Source: Lepeophtheirus salmonis
Lineage: Eukaryota > Arthropoda > Copepoda > Siphonostomatoida > Caligidae
Direction of reading: 5' to 3'
Assembly (NCBI RefSeq): GCF_016086655.4
Contig: NC_052136.2
Span: forward strand, 16,306,001 to 16,370,000
Length of the DNA: 64,000 nt
The stretch's first letter is position 1, and each line of letters opens with the position of its first letter. The translations under genes were made by a program, and so were the position numbers. The notes beneath the pieces are model-generated. The model worked only from the letters and a program-made list of their open reading frames with translations. It was not told the origin of the DNA and did no database searches. Shown here piece by piece: positions 37,301 to 49,433 of the stretch.

Positions 37301-40300
37301 TATAGCATTAAATCATTATGTGGGGGGTTTTTTTTTTTTTTTTTCAATATGACAAGGTTTATTAAAAAATATATGTAACTCACGGCCATAGGAAGCAATT
37401 ATTAGCAATGTAGGGTACATATTTTTTAAAATCCAAGGTATGACGAGGGTTGTAAGAAATTTAATATATACTCAATGAGTATTGTTGTCTGAGTCTTTAT
37501 TCAATATTTCTAGTCTTAGGATCAGTCCTTGGGACATACCCTTAAGCCCGTGGATCCTTGGGACTGTCAGTTCTAGAATTGATTAGAAATATAATAAATT
37601 AAGTTGTGTGATGTTATCAAAGACCGAACTTTATAAGTTATAGGACTGAGCTGAACCGGAACTGGACTGCAGTTGGCTAAATAAGGACCAACGTAATACT
37701 GGTGTCAGGGAAAAATGGCAAGATTCTTTTAAACTGATAAAATATATCTCACCAATATAATATATAATAAGAGAAAAGAAAAATAAACAAACACGACAGC
37801 GGTTCCAATGGAATGAGTGCTAATCACTTAATTTTCTGTTATTAATTACAATATCATTTGACTGGACTAGTCATATTGGACAAGGAGCGACTCTTCTCTT
37901 TTGAGGCTTAGCTTGGTTTTCTTCTTCAGATATAGTTTCAATTTGCCATCATTCCCGTAGAAATTGAAATTCAAGGATCTCCTGTTGAGGATAAACTATT
38001 TTTGTACTAATTCTTAGAGGACATGGAATCTGTCTTTAATTAAGGAAAATTGATCTAAGCATATGAAAAACACTTCTAAATTAAAAATGTGTCGCTTCAT
38101 TTATCCAATTGTTTTTGTGTATTATGTTTGATATGTTTCAACATTAAAATAATAACTAATATATCATATTTATGCTGTCATAATCATAAGTAAACATATT
38201 TATTTTATCACAAATTGATAGATGTAACTTTATGATTTTTTTATTGATTTTTTCCTACGGAATTAGATCTAAACAACTTGAAAGTTACGTCTTTTTTAAA
38301 CATCCATAAGCCGAAAATAACGATTGAAATTACTAATTTGATGAAATATATTTTATTCATACACTAACTTTTTAAGGGCCTTTGAAAAAATATTAGTGTA
38401 TTTATGATCAAAAGAAGTGGCTAATACCAACCATAATCAAAAGAAATAAAAAAGATTGTATTTCACTTTAATTGAAAGGTAAAACCTGAGTTAAATCGAC
38501 ACAACAGTTTCACAAATGCCAAACTTTTAAAATACAATATAGTTAAGAGAAATATAAGGCATCTGAAATCTTTGATGGCCTGCAACCTTCCCAGTTGGCT
38601 CTAACTATGCGTTCCTAAATTAACCAAATTAGATAGTTACGTGAGTGTCGAATAATTGTTTTTAGAGCCTTTTCTGTCGTCATAAAATATGTATTTACAA
38701 GTTAATGAAGTGGTAGCTGGATTCTCATTCTAAATTGAAATGAATGAATATATAGTTATGATATTCGTATTCTTTGCTAAATATCACTTAAGACCATTAT
38801 TATTTATTACAGACGTAGTTTCATATTCAAACGTCATTGATCATACTAGAAAAATAACACATAAAAATTCGTTGAAAGAGCTTATAAGTCAATTTTTATG
38901 GTTCTCATACTTGGCTTGATACATTGGAGGTATGAATTCACAGACCTAGATAAACAACTTCGAGAATCCATTGAAGATGAATTAAACAAACGTTTCCAAA
39001 TTTTCCTTCATCAGTGTTTTTTCCGTGTTATTTTCGAAAACACGCAGTCTCTTCAAATATTCAATGCTATTATCTCCCTCAATAAAATTGTAATTTGTCC
39101 TTGGAGAGAATAGGATTGTAATCCCTACTACAACTATTGATTTTTCTAGTAGATATCATGATTTTAATCTTTGCTAGGACATATTAACTCTACTCAAGGT
39201 ATATAAGACTCTAGACTATATATAAGGTGTGTTGATAATAAATATATTTGCTTTTGTTTACAATTGTACTGGCTATTTTGATGACTTCACAGCGGAGTCA
39301 ATTGACTAGGAAATTCAAATTTATAAAAGTAATTGTATCAATACATCATATAATAGTATTTTATTTTCTTATCAGACAATTCTATTACTGTAAATTTTTA
39401 CCCTCCTACAATTACGGTACTAAAATTAATTTTAAAAAAAGGACTAAAAATTGTTTTGAATAAAAAAAAATAGTTCAGATCATACATTTTCAAATAAATA
39501 TAATCATCAGTATTGTGAAGAAATCAATAATACATAAGTATAAGTGGATATTATGGACCGCTTATTCAAGACCTCATTAACCGAATATGATGCCTTCAAT
39601 AAGCCCTATTTCCTTGTGATTTTGACTATTCTCTCTTGAGAGATATATATTTTAATAATACTAGGGAAATCAAGTTTTCTAAAGCATCCCCACATTTACA
39701 TAGCTTGAAATAGTTTGTAATACAAACCAATAATAGTTCTTTATCTAATAATAGGAATGATTTTGAAGTATCTAATCCCCTGACAAAAATCTCAATAACG
39801 AAATAGTATTTGCATGTCTGAAATAAATAAAGTTGAGAAGTCACTTATATCTTTTAGCTAGTATTTATTTAGTAGTTTCCAATAACTATTTATGTGCAAT
39901 AGTAGTGCTTTGCATTGCAGATAAAACTATCGAGAAAAGAGATGCACATTATCTTTAAAGTCTAGAATAATCTTCCACTTGTTTTCCGATCACAAAAGGG
40001 ACTCAAAAGAAATTAAATCCCTAACTAGGGGGTGAGGCTTAAAGTGTCCAGGATATATCCATATAGACTATATATTTTTGCGTTATATGCATCAATATAC
40101 ACTTATCAATGAAATGGGTTTCTAATAATAGAAGACGAAGCAAAGTTAACATAGGAAGAAAAGGACTCAAGAACTTCAATTAAGGAGTGGATTGAGGATG
40201 ATAAATCTCCCTGTTTCTCACTAGATCCTTCAATCGATTATTCTGTCATTTTATGGAACTCATTAGTTGATCTTATAGTAGTATACAATTATCCTGTTGA

Positions 40301-40759
40301 AGATTTGAAGGAATTTATGTATTCTTGAACATAGAGGCAATGATTCACGAGGTCAAGTCACTATCACAGAACTGGATGTGAAGGTGCATCTGCACAACGA
40401 AGGATTCTTCCATTAAATGAGATGATATACGCCGAGTGAGATACAGAGAGGTGAGATCCCTTAAACATGAAGTTGAAGATAATTGGATATCCAAATAGAA
40501 AAACTATGAATTCGTACTAACAGAAATGATGGGTGGAGTGGGATGAATATATACAAATCTTTCCTACGAAAGATCCATCCAAATAATTATGAATTAAATG
40601 TATTTCCACGCGGTTCAAAACTTTTTTATTCTCGTTCGGATTGTAGTATTTATCTATAATTATCAATCATCAGTAATGAGTAACACTGAACTTGGCTCCT
40701 TTGTGACGTCATGAAAAAAGTTGTCAGCTAACGTCAACCAGACTGCGTTGCAAGTTTCT
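37301..40759. other. Gene-free AT-rich region
   Basis: A poly-T run sits at about 37328-37344. A repeat rich in ggacc/ggtcc (37490-37720) is related to 19031. The 71-codon ORF at 38898 and others are unrecognised and probably chance. No promoter-exon arrangement is seen. Confidence 0.4.
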
Positions 40760-41405
40760 TATCGACATACGAAATAATCACCATGGTAGTATAGTACTAA
40801 TTAGAATGATTGGATGAACTGGATAATACTCAGGATCGAGCATACCACATTAAAGATTGTATTAATACTTATAAGAGCGGCATAAAATACAATGAATTTT
40901 ATCTTTATGGAGCGGTATAATAAAAGCGCCATCTACAATAACAAACCTAACTATTGAATTGTTATTCAAGAAGCAAAGAAGAGAAAACAAGATACGGAAT
41001 TTCTATAGAAGAATTCTAAATACACCGATCTATCGAATATATATTGGAAAATTGGGATCATTGAAAATTGGAGAAAAAGCTACAAGTACATCAAATAAAC
41101 TTCAATATAGTCTTAAATCTAAATTTTTAGAAGTACTTCAACTTAACATATAGAATAGTGATAGAAATATCAAATTATTAGAATTCCTCATTCAGTTTCT
41201 GCAAGGATCATGATGGTTCAAGACACTTAATTAAAGATGACTAATAAGTAATATATATCATATATCGACAAGAGAACCTGTATAAACAAATCTATAATAT
41301 GCAGTATAGTGGTGTACAATACTAACTAAACTGATTGGATGAATTGTATAATAGCCTGGATCGGGGAAAGTACATCAAAGATTGTATTTTTGTATCAAAT
41401 CCTTA
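40760..41405 (+). repeat. Diverged direct repeat upstream of the Merlin-like ORF
   Basis: The block at about 40760-40870 (gattggatgaactggataat, then caggatcgag and aaagattgtatt) recurs at about 41270-41405 (gattggatgaattgtataat, then ctggatcggg and aaagattgtatt), some 527 bases on. The second copy directly precedes the transposase ORF. So the first is likely a duplicated 5' end of the same element. Confidence 0.55.
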
Positions 41406-41450
41406 TTCATTCAATAGGGGCATCTCTTCTTAGAACTTTATCGTATTAAC

Positions 41451-42332
41451 ATGCGTTCTGATATTCTGAACGCCGTTGTCTCTGAAGAAGCTGCAATTGG
41501 ATGGCTTCAGGACCGAGGACTTATTCCATTGTTCATGACTTGTGAATGTGAGAAGAAATGTAAAGTAGTCACTCGTAATGAACTACGTTGCTATCGATGT
41601 CCTCGATCATCGTGTAGGAAAGTGTACTCCTTTAGATATGGGACTTGCTTTGAGAAAAGCAAGATTAATTTTAGGAATAATATTTTTTTGATGTATTACT
41701 GGTCCCTTTTAACTCCGGTTTCTACTACTGTAGAAGTGACCAGCCTGTCTAAGTGTACAGTCATAGATCGCTACAATTTCTTCCGTAGCATATGTGCCCA
41801 TTACTTCATAGACCATCCTGTAAGATTAGGTGGTCCTGGACGCGTCGTAGAGATTGGCCAGTCTATGTTCGGAGAAGCAAGATATCGGAAGGGTAGGCAA
41901 CAAGTAGGGCATTGGGTTTTAGGGGGGATTGAGAGAGGTGGTGGGGACTGTTTTTTGATTGAGATAGCTGACCGAACTGCGGAGACTCTTTTACCAATTA
42001 TTGCGGAGTACGTCTTACCTGAAACCACTGTCATTTCCGACGATGCGACATTGCATAAAATAGTAGACTCCTTAGGTATGCAACACTACACGGTGCAGCA
42101 TAAGATAGGCTTCGTTGATCCTGAGACAGGAGCTCATAGTCAGACTATTAAGTCTTTGTGGAGTCGAGTCAAAGGGATGATGCGAAGACTAAGTGTTGCC
42201 AACACTTCAAGAGATCTCTTTGCTACATATCTTCCTGAGTACATGTGGCGGAAGAAGTTCGCTGGGGATAAGGTTTTTGATATTTTCTTAGAGCACATTA
42301 AGAAGCGATATCCACTACAACTGCCTAGTTGA
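41451..42332 (+). CDS. Merlin/ISXO2-like transposase, intact frame but altered catalytic residues
   Basis: A single 293-residue frame. Residues about 30-65 form a zinc-ribbon-like segment (CECEKKCK, then CYRCPRSSCRK). The rest follows the ISXO2/IS1016 (Merlin) transposase: a VEI..S.FG..RYRKGR block, HWVLGGIERGGGDCFLIEI, DRTAETLLPII, TTVISDDA, FVDPETGAHSQTIKSLWSRVK and YLPEYMWRKKF. In this family the first acid lies in a VEIDES-type motif and the last in an IESLW-type motif. Here they read VEIGQS and TIKSLW, so Asp is Gly and Glu is Lys, while the middle Asp (ISDD) remains. Activity is unlikely. No inverted ends were found, though its 5' flank is duplicated upstream. It is either a young dead copy or a domesticated gene. 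Confidence 0.82.
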   Translation: MRSDILNAVVSEEAAIGWLQDRGLIPLFMTCECEKKCKVVTRNELRCYRCPRSSCRKVYSFRYGTCFEKSKINFRNNIFLMYYWSLLTPVSTTVEVTSLSKCTVIDRYNFFRSICAHYFIDHPVRLGGPGRVVEIGQSMFGEARYRKGRQQVGHWVLGGIERGGGDCFLIEIADRTAETLLPIIAEYVLPETTVISDDATLHKIVDSLGMQHYTVQHKIGFVDPETGAHSQTIKSLWSRVKGMMRRLSVANTSRDLFATYLPEYMWRKKFAGDKVFDIFLEHIKKRYPLQLPS

Positions 42333-42671
42333 TTAAAGTGATTGATTTACAGATTAGTAAGCATTGCTTTTCTGTATTTCTGAGGTTCAGACAAAAAATG
42401 ATAGAAGCTTAGTGGTATTACTCCTTGTGGCGAAAGGTAATATCTAACTGAATAACTGTTTCAAGAATTTTTATCTAAACTTTGCTTATCTTCTTAGGTC
42501 AAGTCTCAGAATGTACATCAAAAGATAATAGGCCTCATCAAAGACTATTTCTACAAACATTTTCCTATCTTAAATCATTTATAACCTATAGCGTTAATAA
42601 AAACATACTTACTACATTCATTGCCTATTAAATTTCGGTGTTTCTTTTTACTTATTTACTGTTTATTCATA
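42333..42671. other. Spacer between Merlin-like ORF and Gypsy relic
   Basis: AT-rich; may contain the 3' end of the Merlin-like element and the broken 5' edge of the Gypsy relic. No clear borders. Confidence 0.35.
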
Positions 42672-43622
42672 GATTTGGAGTGCCTACTTCAATCCATTCG
42701 GATCAAGGGGCCTAATTTACTGGATCTCTGTGGACACGGTTGTAATGTATTCGTGTCTCCTTCCCTCTTATTCTCTTATTTCTTGTATTGTCTTGTGCAT
42801 ATATATATATATATGTTTGTAAAGTACTATCTTTACCTCGTTATAAGTATAAATAGCTATATATTATGTGTATGTATCAGAGTAGTGTTTTGTATTAATA
42901 AGAATATAATTGTTCCTATTAAACATTCATTGTATTCCTCCACATCATTCCTTACCTCATTTCACCAGTTCGTCATGGATCTGTCCTTTTATTAAATAAT
43001 TGGTACCTCGTTACCTTCATCCAGACACAACAACGGTTGGGCAACTCCTTGGATCTAAAAATCTATTTACAACTTCATATCACCCCGAGTCAAGCGGTAT
43101 CCTCGAAAGATTCCACAGTAACTTGAAGAGTTCATTGTCTTCAAGAATGTACGAAGAGGGATAATCTTGGATCGAGGCTCTTCCGTTTGTCCTACTTGGC
43201 CTCCGTTCTTCTGTACCAAGCGTTCCAGGGAGTGCATTTTCCCCATTCACCACTTGTTGGGAAAAACCCCTAGGCTTCCACTCTCCCTGACAGAGGAGTC
43301 GGATACTCCTAACTATACAAAACTGTTTGAAAGGCTCCAGGAGATTAAACACGCCCCACCGAGAGTCATTTCGGAACTTCCTGTTAGAATCTGATCAACT
43401 ATCAATAGACTCAAAAGCACCACTTATGTGTTCGTAAAAAATATTCCTATACGTCCAGCGATTTCTCATACGTACATCGGACCCTTCAAGGTGCTATCCA
43501 GGTCCCCACGCTGTTTTGAACTAGATCTGGGACATCGTGTCGATTATTTTTCTATTGATAGACTTAAACCGGCCTATGGTATTAGGGATATTCTTCCAAA
43601 CTTCAGCATGGATGTACTTTAA
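42672..43622 (+). pseudogene. Ty3/Gypsy integrase relic, split by a solo LTR
   Basis: The left part has an integrase-core block (RFGVPTSIHSDQG). After the inserted LTR, the rest continues with SYHPESSGILERFHSNLKSS and a WxEALPFVLLGLRSS block, then the C-terminal GPFKVLSRSPRCFELDLG and DRLKPAYG. In-frame stops and at least one frameshift are present, and everything upstream (protease, RT) is missing. The piece ends at a purine-rich tract next to the LTR at 43717. Confidence 0.8.
42741..43032. mobile_element. Solo LTR (292 bp) with perfect 5-bp target duplication
   Basis: Begins TGTAATGTATTC and ends GACACAACA (TGT...ACA). It is flanked on both sides by ACGGT (42736-42740 and 43033-43037). Inside are a TATAAATA at about 42848 and an ATTAAA near 42919, the usual LTR promoter and poly(A) signals. 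It interrupts Gypsy integrase sequence that resumes on the other side. Confidence 0.85.
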
Positions 43623-43716
43623 TTTTAAACATGATTTTGGACTCTGTGTCCTTTTATTTTATGTTAAATTTTACTTTAATTTATTGTTTTATTAGACCCA
43701 GATCTGGTGGGAGCAT

Positions 43717-43897
43717 TGTAGCAACCCTAATCTTCGGATGAGTTCATGTGAATGAAGAGGTTTTATTATTGATATACTATGTACTTTTGATATAAGAAAT
43801 ATATTCAGTCTCTAGTCAAAAATCATATGATGTAGTTTCTTTATGTTTGTGTGTATAGGATAGATTAAACGGGTTAAACCTTTTTACAGGCAAACAT
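43717..43897 (+). repeat. Probable 3' LTR of the Gypsy relic
   Basis: Starts TGTAGCAACCC just after a polypurine-like GGTGGGAGCA, where a Gypsy LTR should begin. The right end is uncertain (a ..CAAACA near 43897 is one option). Confidence 0.5.
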
Positions 43898-44240
43898 GCT
43901 GTTGCCTAAATCTCCCAGCCTAATTATAAATTTTCTTTGATTTTGATTAAAACACTTCAAAATAGACGAACATATATATTTGGTAAACAAAAATTCTACG
44001 GGTGCTTGTACCTCCTAACGCACTTACTATTTATCTGTCGCTTTGAAGCTATTCTTTAGTTGCATCATTCATAATGGAGGTTGATAATTTTAGTAAGAAT
44101 ACAAAAGCGTGCGAGGAGAAAGGAAGAAATGCTTGTGGCATCATTGATTAAATAACATACATCTTCTTCTATCAAGAACGTTATCATTCCCACCTTTATT
44201 ATTCAATATTAATATAATATTAAATATTAGAAGCTGACAG
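43898..44240. other. Gene-free spacer
   Basis: AT-rich, no recognised feature. Confidence 0.35.
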
Positions 44241-44620
44241 TGGACAGAGAACTGAATAGAATGCCTAAAATAACGTCGCCTTCTGTCTGGATTTCGGAAA
44301 ATGGAGGCCCAGGAATTTGGAAAATACTTAACGAATGAGAAACAGATGGCTTGTCGGATTTGTCGATATAAATGTGCGTTTAGTCCCCTGTCTAGAATTA
44401 CACGCCACTCATTATCCTTATTTCATATTAAGAGTATGTATATTCATCTATAAAATCAAGTTAACGAGAATATATCAAGTCTGACTTTAACTTTGATCTC
44501 ACAAAGATGTTTATTGCATGTAATATAACCTTATCCATTGGTAGTCATCCTACGTTCAAAAAGTTTATGGAGAAATACACAGTAAATTCTTCCCTTCCCG
44601 ATGAACCATCATTAAATAAT
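44241..44620 (+). pseudogene. BED-finger / CGGBP1-like hAT transposase N-terminal relic
   Basis: A finger-like run (ACRICRYKC...ITRHSLSLFH) is followed, after a possible short intron (about 44435-44480, gtatgt...caag), by FIACNITLSIGSHPTFKKFM, EKYT and LPDEPSLN. That order is typical of hAT-derived CGGBP1-like and BED proteins. Frames are broken and no catalytic part follows. Confidence 0.55.
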
Positions 44621-44813
44621 GGAGGGTGCTTTTTTTTATAAACCCCCAATTTCCTTCAGTATTTGGCTGGTTATTGTTTGAGTGGTTAGTTTCGTTGTGA
44701 TTAAAAAAATATTTTTTTTCTAGAACTATATTTATAAGCGAAGTTATTATTTTGAGTTAATTTTTTACGAATTTTTCAGCAATGAGACAGGAGCGGTTAG
44801 GTAGACAAGCCTA

Positions 44814-44969
44814 GTGTACGTTTACTAAAATCTACCATCACCACTTTCTCTTTCTTATTATTCTTTCTTTTGTTTTCTCTCCCTTTCTATATCAAGAACT
44901 TTTTTCCCTAGACACAACTAATTAATTAGAAGGAGAAAGTGATGATGGTAGATTTTAGTAAACGCACCC
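44814..44969. mobile_element. 156-bp MITE with long inverted ends
   Basis: The left end and the reverse complement of the right end share CGTTTACTAAAATCTACCAT and continue for about 30 bases with a couple of mismatches. It is flanked by GCCTA on both sides (44809-44813, 44970-44974), a probable 5-bp duplication. The middle is CT-rich and non-coding. Confidence 0.75.
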
Positions 44970-44974
44970 GCCTA

Positions 44975-45345
44975 CAGCAAGAAGTGGAAGAGGGTTTGTC
45001 AAGAGATGGAATTGAGAGAAGAAATACTACAAGAAAACCATGTAGCCAACGTTGAACAGTTTGAATCGAAACAAGAAGAATCTATGAGGATTCGGGACTC
45101 AGAACATATTGTTATTGTTATTGGTGGATACTGAGCCCCAGAATAGGATTTTGGAATAATATTAAGTAAATGTGTTTTTCCTGAGATTATTGAAGATATA
45201 AATAAAATTGAGTTCTCTAACGACTCTAACGTTGAGGATAGGGAAGTGCAAAACTCACTCAAGAACTTTTTACAACACTGGGCTTTGAAACACCATATTA
45301 AACACTCGGCACATGATTATCTTGTTATTTCTAATTTATATTATA
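44975..45345 (+). pseudogene. Decayed charged-helix coding relic
   Basis: With one or two frame breaks the plus strand reads as a Glu/Lys-rich helical peptide (EEILQENHVANVEQFESKQE) and later NFLQHWALKHHIKHSAHDYL. The latter looks like a small conserved block seen in transposon-linked proteins of invertebrates (recollection, not checked). Probably a transposon relic. Confidence 0.35.
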
Positions 45346-47029
45346 TTAATATATATATATATATGTATTATTTTTTTATGAATACATAAGTTATTATTAT
45401 GATGCTAATATTTTTAAATGAATAAAATATAATATTGTGGTACGTAATATTCTGTGCATCAGAAAGCGTTTTCATTACAATAGGGTTATTAAGAAGTTGG
45501 GCTCAACCATTACACAACTAGGTGATAATGTTCGATCAGCATTATTTGTAAGTTGGTTTTAACCATTAGATAACGTTAATACACCACTTCGACAACTTTC
45601 CTACTTAACCCTAGAACAAACAAAATTAACGTTTACACGACGTGCAGACAGCTTAAGACTTACGTTAATACAACGTTATATCAACGTTAAATTGTTGATT
45701 GGGGATTAGTGAAGTAATGTTTTTTAAATTGTATTACTAAAACTTTTCAGTATTTATCTACCTTGATTCTGAGTTGTATTCATTAACGTTATGTAAATCC
45801 ATCATTTTTTGCTCAAAAACGTTTGTATAGGATTTTAAATATTTTCCAAAATGAAAGAGTTGCTTAAAATACCAGGTGAGGTTCATATAAAATTACAACT
45901 ACGACAAATATTATAGGCTTATAAATGTACAAAGTTTATATGAGTTAAGCAAGTCGAATTTATCATCAAAACATCATTTTTCATCACAACAGGTTTTTCA
46001 ATATGTTACAGAACTCACTTTCACAGCCTTTTTTGAAATTGACAATGATAGAAAGCGTTTTTAAGTTAAAGTTATGACCTTCAGCTATCAAATGAGCTAT
46101 TTTTCAACTTTCTAAATGTATTCATCTTGAAAACATGGGCCTCTGAATAAAAAACACCTATTTTCAATTTTAATTAAATATAACCTTGTTTTTTGCTAAT
46201 TTCTTAGTAATATTTTTGATAAATTAATGGGTATTTATTTTACAACATAATTGGAGTCAAGGCATATTTTTATTTGAACCAATCTGTTAAAGTTTTTAAG
46301 CTTTGTATGTTAGAAACACAAATGACTGCAGAACCTATCAACACTTAAAGCCATTCATAAATGTACTATGTCTGCACATTATAAGGTTCGAGACTTGCAA
46401 GCTTATTTTTCGATATGAGTAATGTAAAATTTTGAATTTGCTAGTAAAATTGAAAAGTTTTATTTGAAACCATAAATATTTCTTCGTCTCTTATTAGATT
46501 TACTATGAAACAACCGAATCATAGTCTTGAGATTTGTAGCCTTCGAATGAGGAACACGCAAATTAATAGATTTCTCATACAACGGGGGACGTATTGAGTT
46601 GTGAACCCCAAACACAACGGCGTACCTTTTATAACTTTGTTGTTGAGTCGCTATTAAAAGGTGTCTCACTCTCCAGATAAAAATCCCCGAATAGAAGGGC
46701 CAAAGAAAAAGAAAACTTCAGAAAATAAACTAAATTAACCATAAATTAAATATGGAGCTCACTTCCTTCACTCACAAAGTGGAGTAGAGGAAGGCCCAGT
46801 AAAAAATTATTTGAATTGAACTTGAGTCTATTAAGATACCTCTCTAAAGAGAGAACCCTGAAGTAAAAGTCTTCAGAAGCACACCCTCCATTCAGAGGAA
46901 AGTGATCCGAAGAGCTTGACTTCCTCTTAACAACTGAAGATATTTGAAAATTGATTTTTTATTCATTTTTTTTTTCATTCCCTTTTCTACAAATTTTAAT
47001 TTTAATTTTTTTAACTATTAAAATGGTAA
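45346..47029. other. Gene-free region with AT microsatellite and ACGTT cluster
   Basis: An (AT)n run is at about 45348-45364. ACGTT motifs crowd at about 45585-45695. No gene is seen; the minus ORF 46460-46669 is unrecognised. Confidence 0.4.
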
Positions 47030-47560
47030 CACTTTTTTCCTCTACATTAAGGAAAATAGTGAACCATTGAATGTCAAAATGGGACTAACATATTAAAGGA
47101 CTTAATTGTAACTGTCTATCAAAAATTTCATGTAACGCCTAGTTATATTATATATCTTACTCTAAAATGTATCAAAAATATGTTATTACATCGTGGTACA
47201 ATCAAATTTTCGTGGATAAAAATTAACTTTTTTTGTGGAAATAATAAGATATTTTTCTCTAATTATCACACCTTTCGATTAGTACCTAACTGTTAAAAAA
47301 AAAAAAAAATAGATATAAATCTAGCAATTTTTAAGGAGTTCAGTACTCTTACTCTTATTTAATTAAAACATAACTGTTAATTATTAGCGTCAAGTAATAT
47401 TCAACGTAAGTTTTAAGTCTTTTTTTATTTATAAAGGCATTTGATGGAGTTTTATTAAGGTTCATTGTAAATATGTAGATTTTGTGTCGGAATAAAAGCA
47501 TCTTTGAGATCCCAAAATGGCGTCTCCTTCAAATGCTCTATTGAAAAATAATCATGCTTC
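47030..47560 (-). repeat. Dispersed repeat family R3, inverted copy
   Basis: Contains the reverse of the family blocks: aatgtcaaaatgggacta at the left and cccaaaatggcgtctcc near the right. More diverged and longer than other copies. Confidence 0.5.
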
Positions 47561-48069
47561 ATTTAATGATAATAAATCTATAATCATAACAAATACGTGA
47601 ATGAGAGACCAAGGAACATTTGTAATAGTATCTTTTTCTGGAAAATCATAAAGCTAAAGCTTCAAAATTTGCAATACAAAATTGTAATATAGTGTAAATA
47701 TTGTGGGAAAAAGTCTACAATTTTTTGCAATTTTTCTTCAAGATATTGTATTACAACTGATTTTAAGGTGTAAAAGTAATTTCTTGTAAAAGTAGTATTT
47801 TAGTAATAGTACAATCAATTTTTCAGTGTTTTCCTTGTAACTTTCATTATTTTAAATATTCACTATTTTGCTATCAGGTGATATAATTTTATCGAAATCT
47901 AAAACTCACTCATAATCAGTATTGTTTGAAATTTTATAAAATATGTCTTGCCAGTATTTAAAAATGAAAGGTGGTACTCCTCACAATTTGAAGAATGTTT
48001 CAGAGGATAACTACTTTGTTGTCATGATGTTTATATTATATAATTTGCAAGCATCCATAAGAACAAAAC

Positions 48070-48405
48070 CGTCCGCAGGATTATATATATATAGATTTTT
48101 TTTTTGGGGGGGGAGGGCTTGATTTTTGGAATGTTTAAAAAAAAAATCAAAAATCTATAGTTATTTACAAAAAATATTTTTTCAAAAAATTAAATTTCAA
48201 ATATTAAATTTTTTGGATAAAAATTTCAAAAATCTATAGCTATCCACAGAAAATTAATTTTTTTTTGGAAAAAAATGTCAAAAATGGAGCTCCAAATATT
48301 ATTTTTTTTTTGGAAAAAGTCTCAAGAATGGAGTTTCAGATATTAATTTTTTTCGAAAAAAATTTCAAAAGTCCACAGCTGCTTAGAAAATATTACAGGC
48401 CCTCC
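48070..48405 (+). mobile_element. MITE-like element of the GCGTCCGC family, copy 2
   Basis: Starts CGTCCGCAGGATTATATATA. Inside, five or six diverged sub-repeats of the type tttcaaaaatctatagctat..agaaaattaatttttt occur. The right end stops at a worn ggccctccagcac and lacks GGACGCCCCTG. Confidence 0.6.
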
Positions 48406-49433
48406 AGCACACAAAATATGCACATTATAATTATTAATATCATAGAATAATTCTATATATAATTATTTTCAGGAGAATTCTGCAATTAAGACTGTTTTTC
48501 ATGCATTCAGACATTCATACAGACATACTTCTAAACTATGGAAGATAGTAGAAAAAACGGAGAATAATTCATAAGAAGATATGAATACTAAACTCTCATA
48601 ACAATCAAGATTTGGTCCTCATTTGCGTTTTTTTTGGTATTGTTCTGGTAATAAGTGAAGAGTAAATTCGATTTTATAACTTTTTACTGCTCAACAAGAG
48701 ATAATTCTACTTCAACCAGTCTATATTCAGAGCACTGATTAAATAAAAAGAAACAGTGAACATTTTTTGTATTAGTGAGGTCAGGCCATGTCAGAGAAGC
48801 TTTTTGACGGTCACCAAAAAGGGATTTGCCGGGTCATCTTTGGCCTAGAGACTTAAATTAATATTTACATAGCTGAAAACTGCTCTTATGAGAACAAAAT
48901 GAAGAGTCCTTAACCTAATTTGTAAAACACAACTTCAAAGAAAGAATATTTTAAACCTCTTAACTTTATTAATTAATTACTCAATTATTATCCCTTTATC
49001 TCTACATGCTAAACATTCTCTGAATGTTATGTTACTCATTTGTATAACTAAACAGATACAGAACAGATCATTTAACTTTTTTAAAATTATTTTTACAAGT
49101 TTTAATCTACATAATATGTTTCTACATATACATTATAAACCTTAATGAGATAATTATAAAAACCCTTTTGTTACTGAGTTTAATACTTGGGCCCACTCAT
49201 ACTTTTCCCGTTCATCTGTACAATTTCTGAAAAAATCTGTTCAGGCGCTCATTCGTTAATTTCTTTCCGTGCATCTTTTTAATAAACACAAATAACGACC
49301 ATCTGATCAATTTTTACCCAAATTTAGTTGGTTCATTGAAAAAAAATATCATACGAAAAGTGCATTTTGAATTTTACAGTTGACTTCCTTTGATCCTTTT
49401 TTAGGGGTTAGTCTGCGAGATTTTATATGTATA
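48406..49433. other. Gene-free region
   Basis: A fragment related to the inside of the hAT element at 13376 lies at 48660-48790 (cagagcactgatta). The 49190-49400 stretch resembles 25200-25310 (cttttcccgttcat). No gene is seen. Confidence 0.4.

Noticed and set aside
38898..39113. 71-codon ORF with DLDKQLRESIEDEL
   Set aside because: The charged stretch looked gene-like, but no domain, splice partners or second exon could be found.
42621..42995. 124-codon plus ORF
   Set aside because: It crosses from Gypsy integrase into the solo LTR in a wrong frame; the true integrase reading is in another frame.
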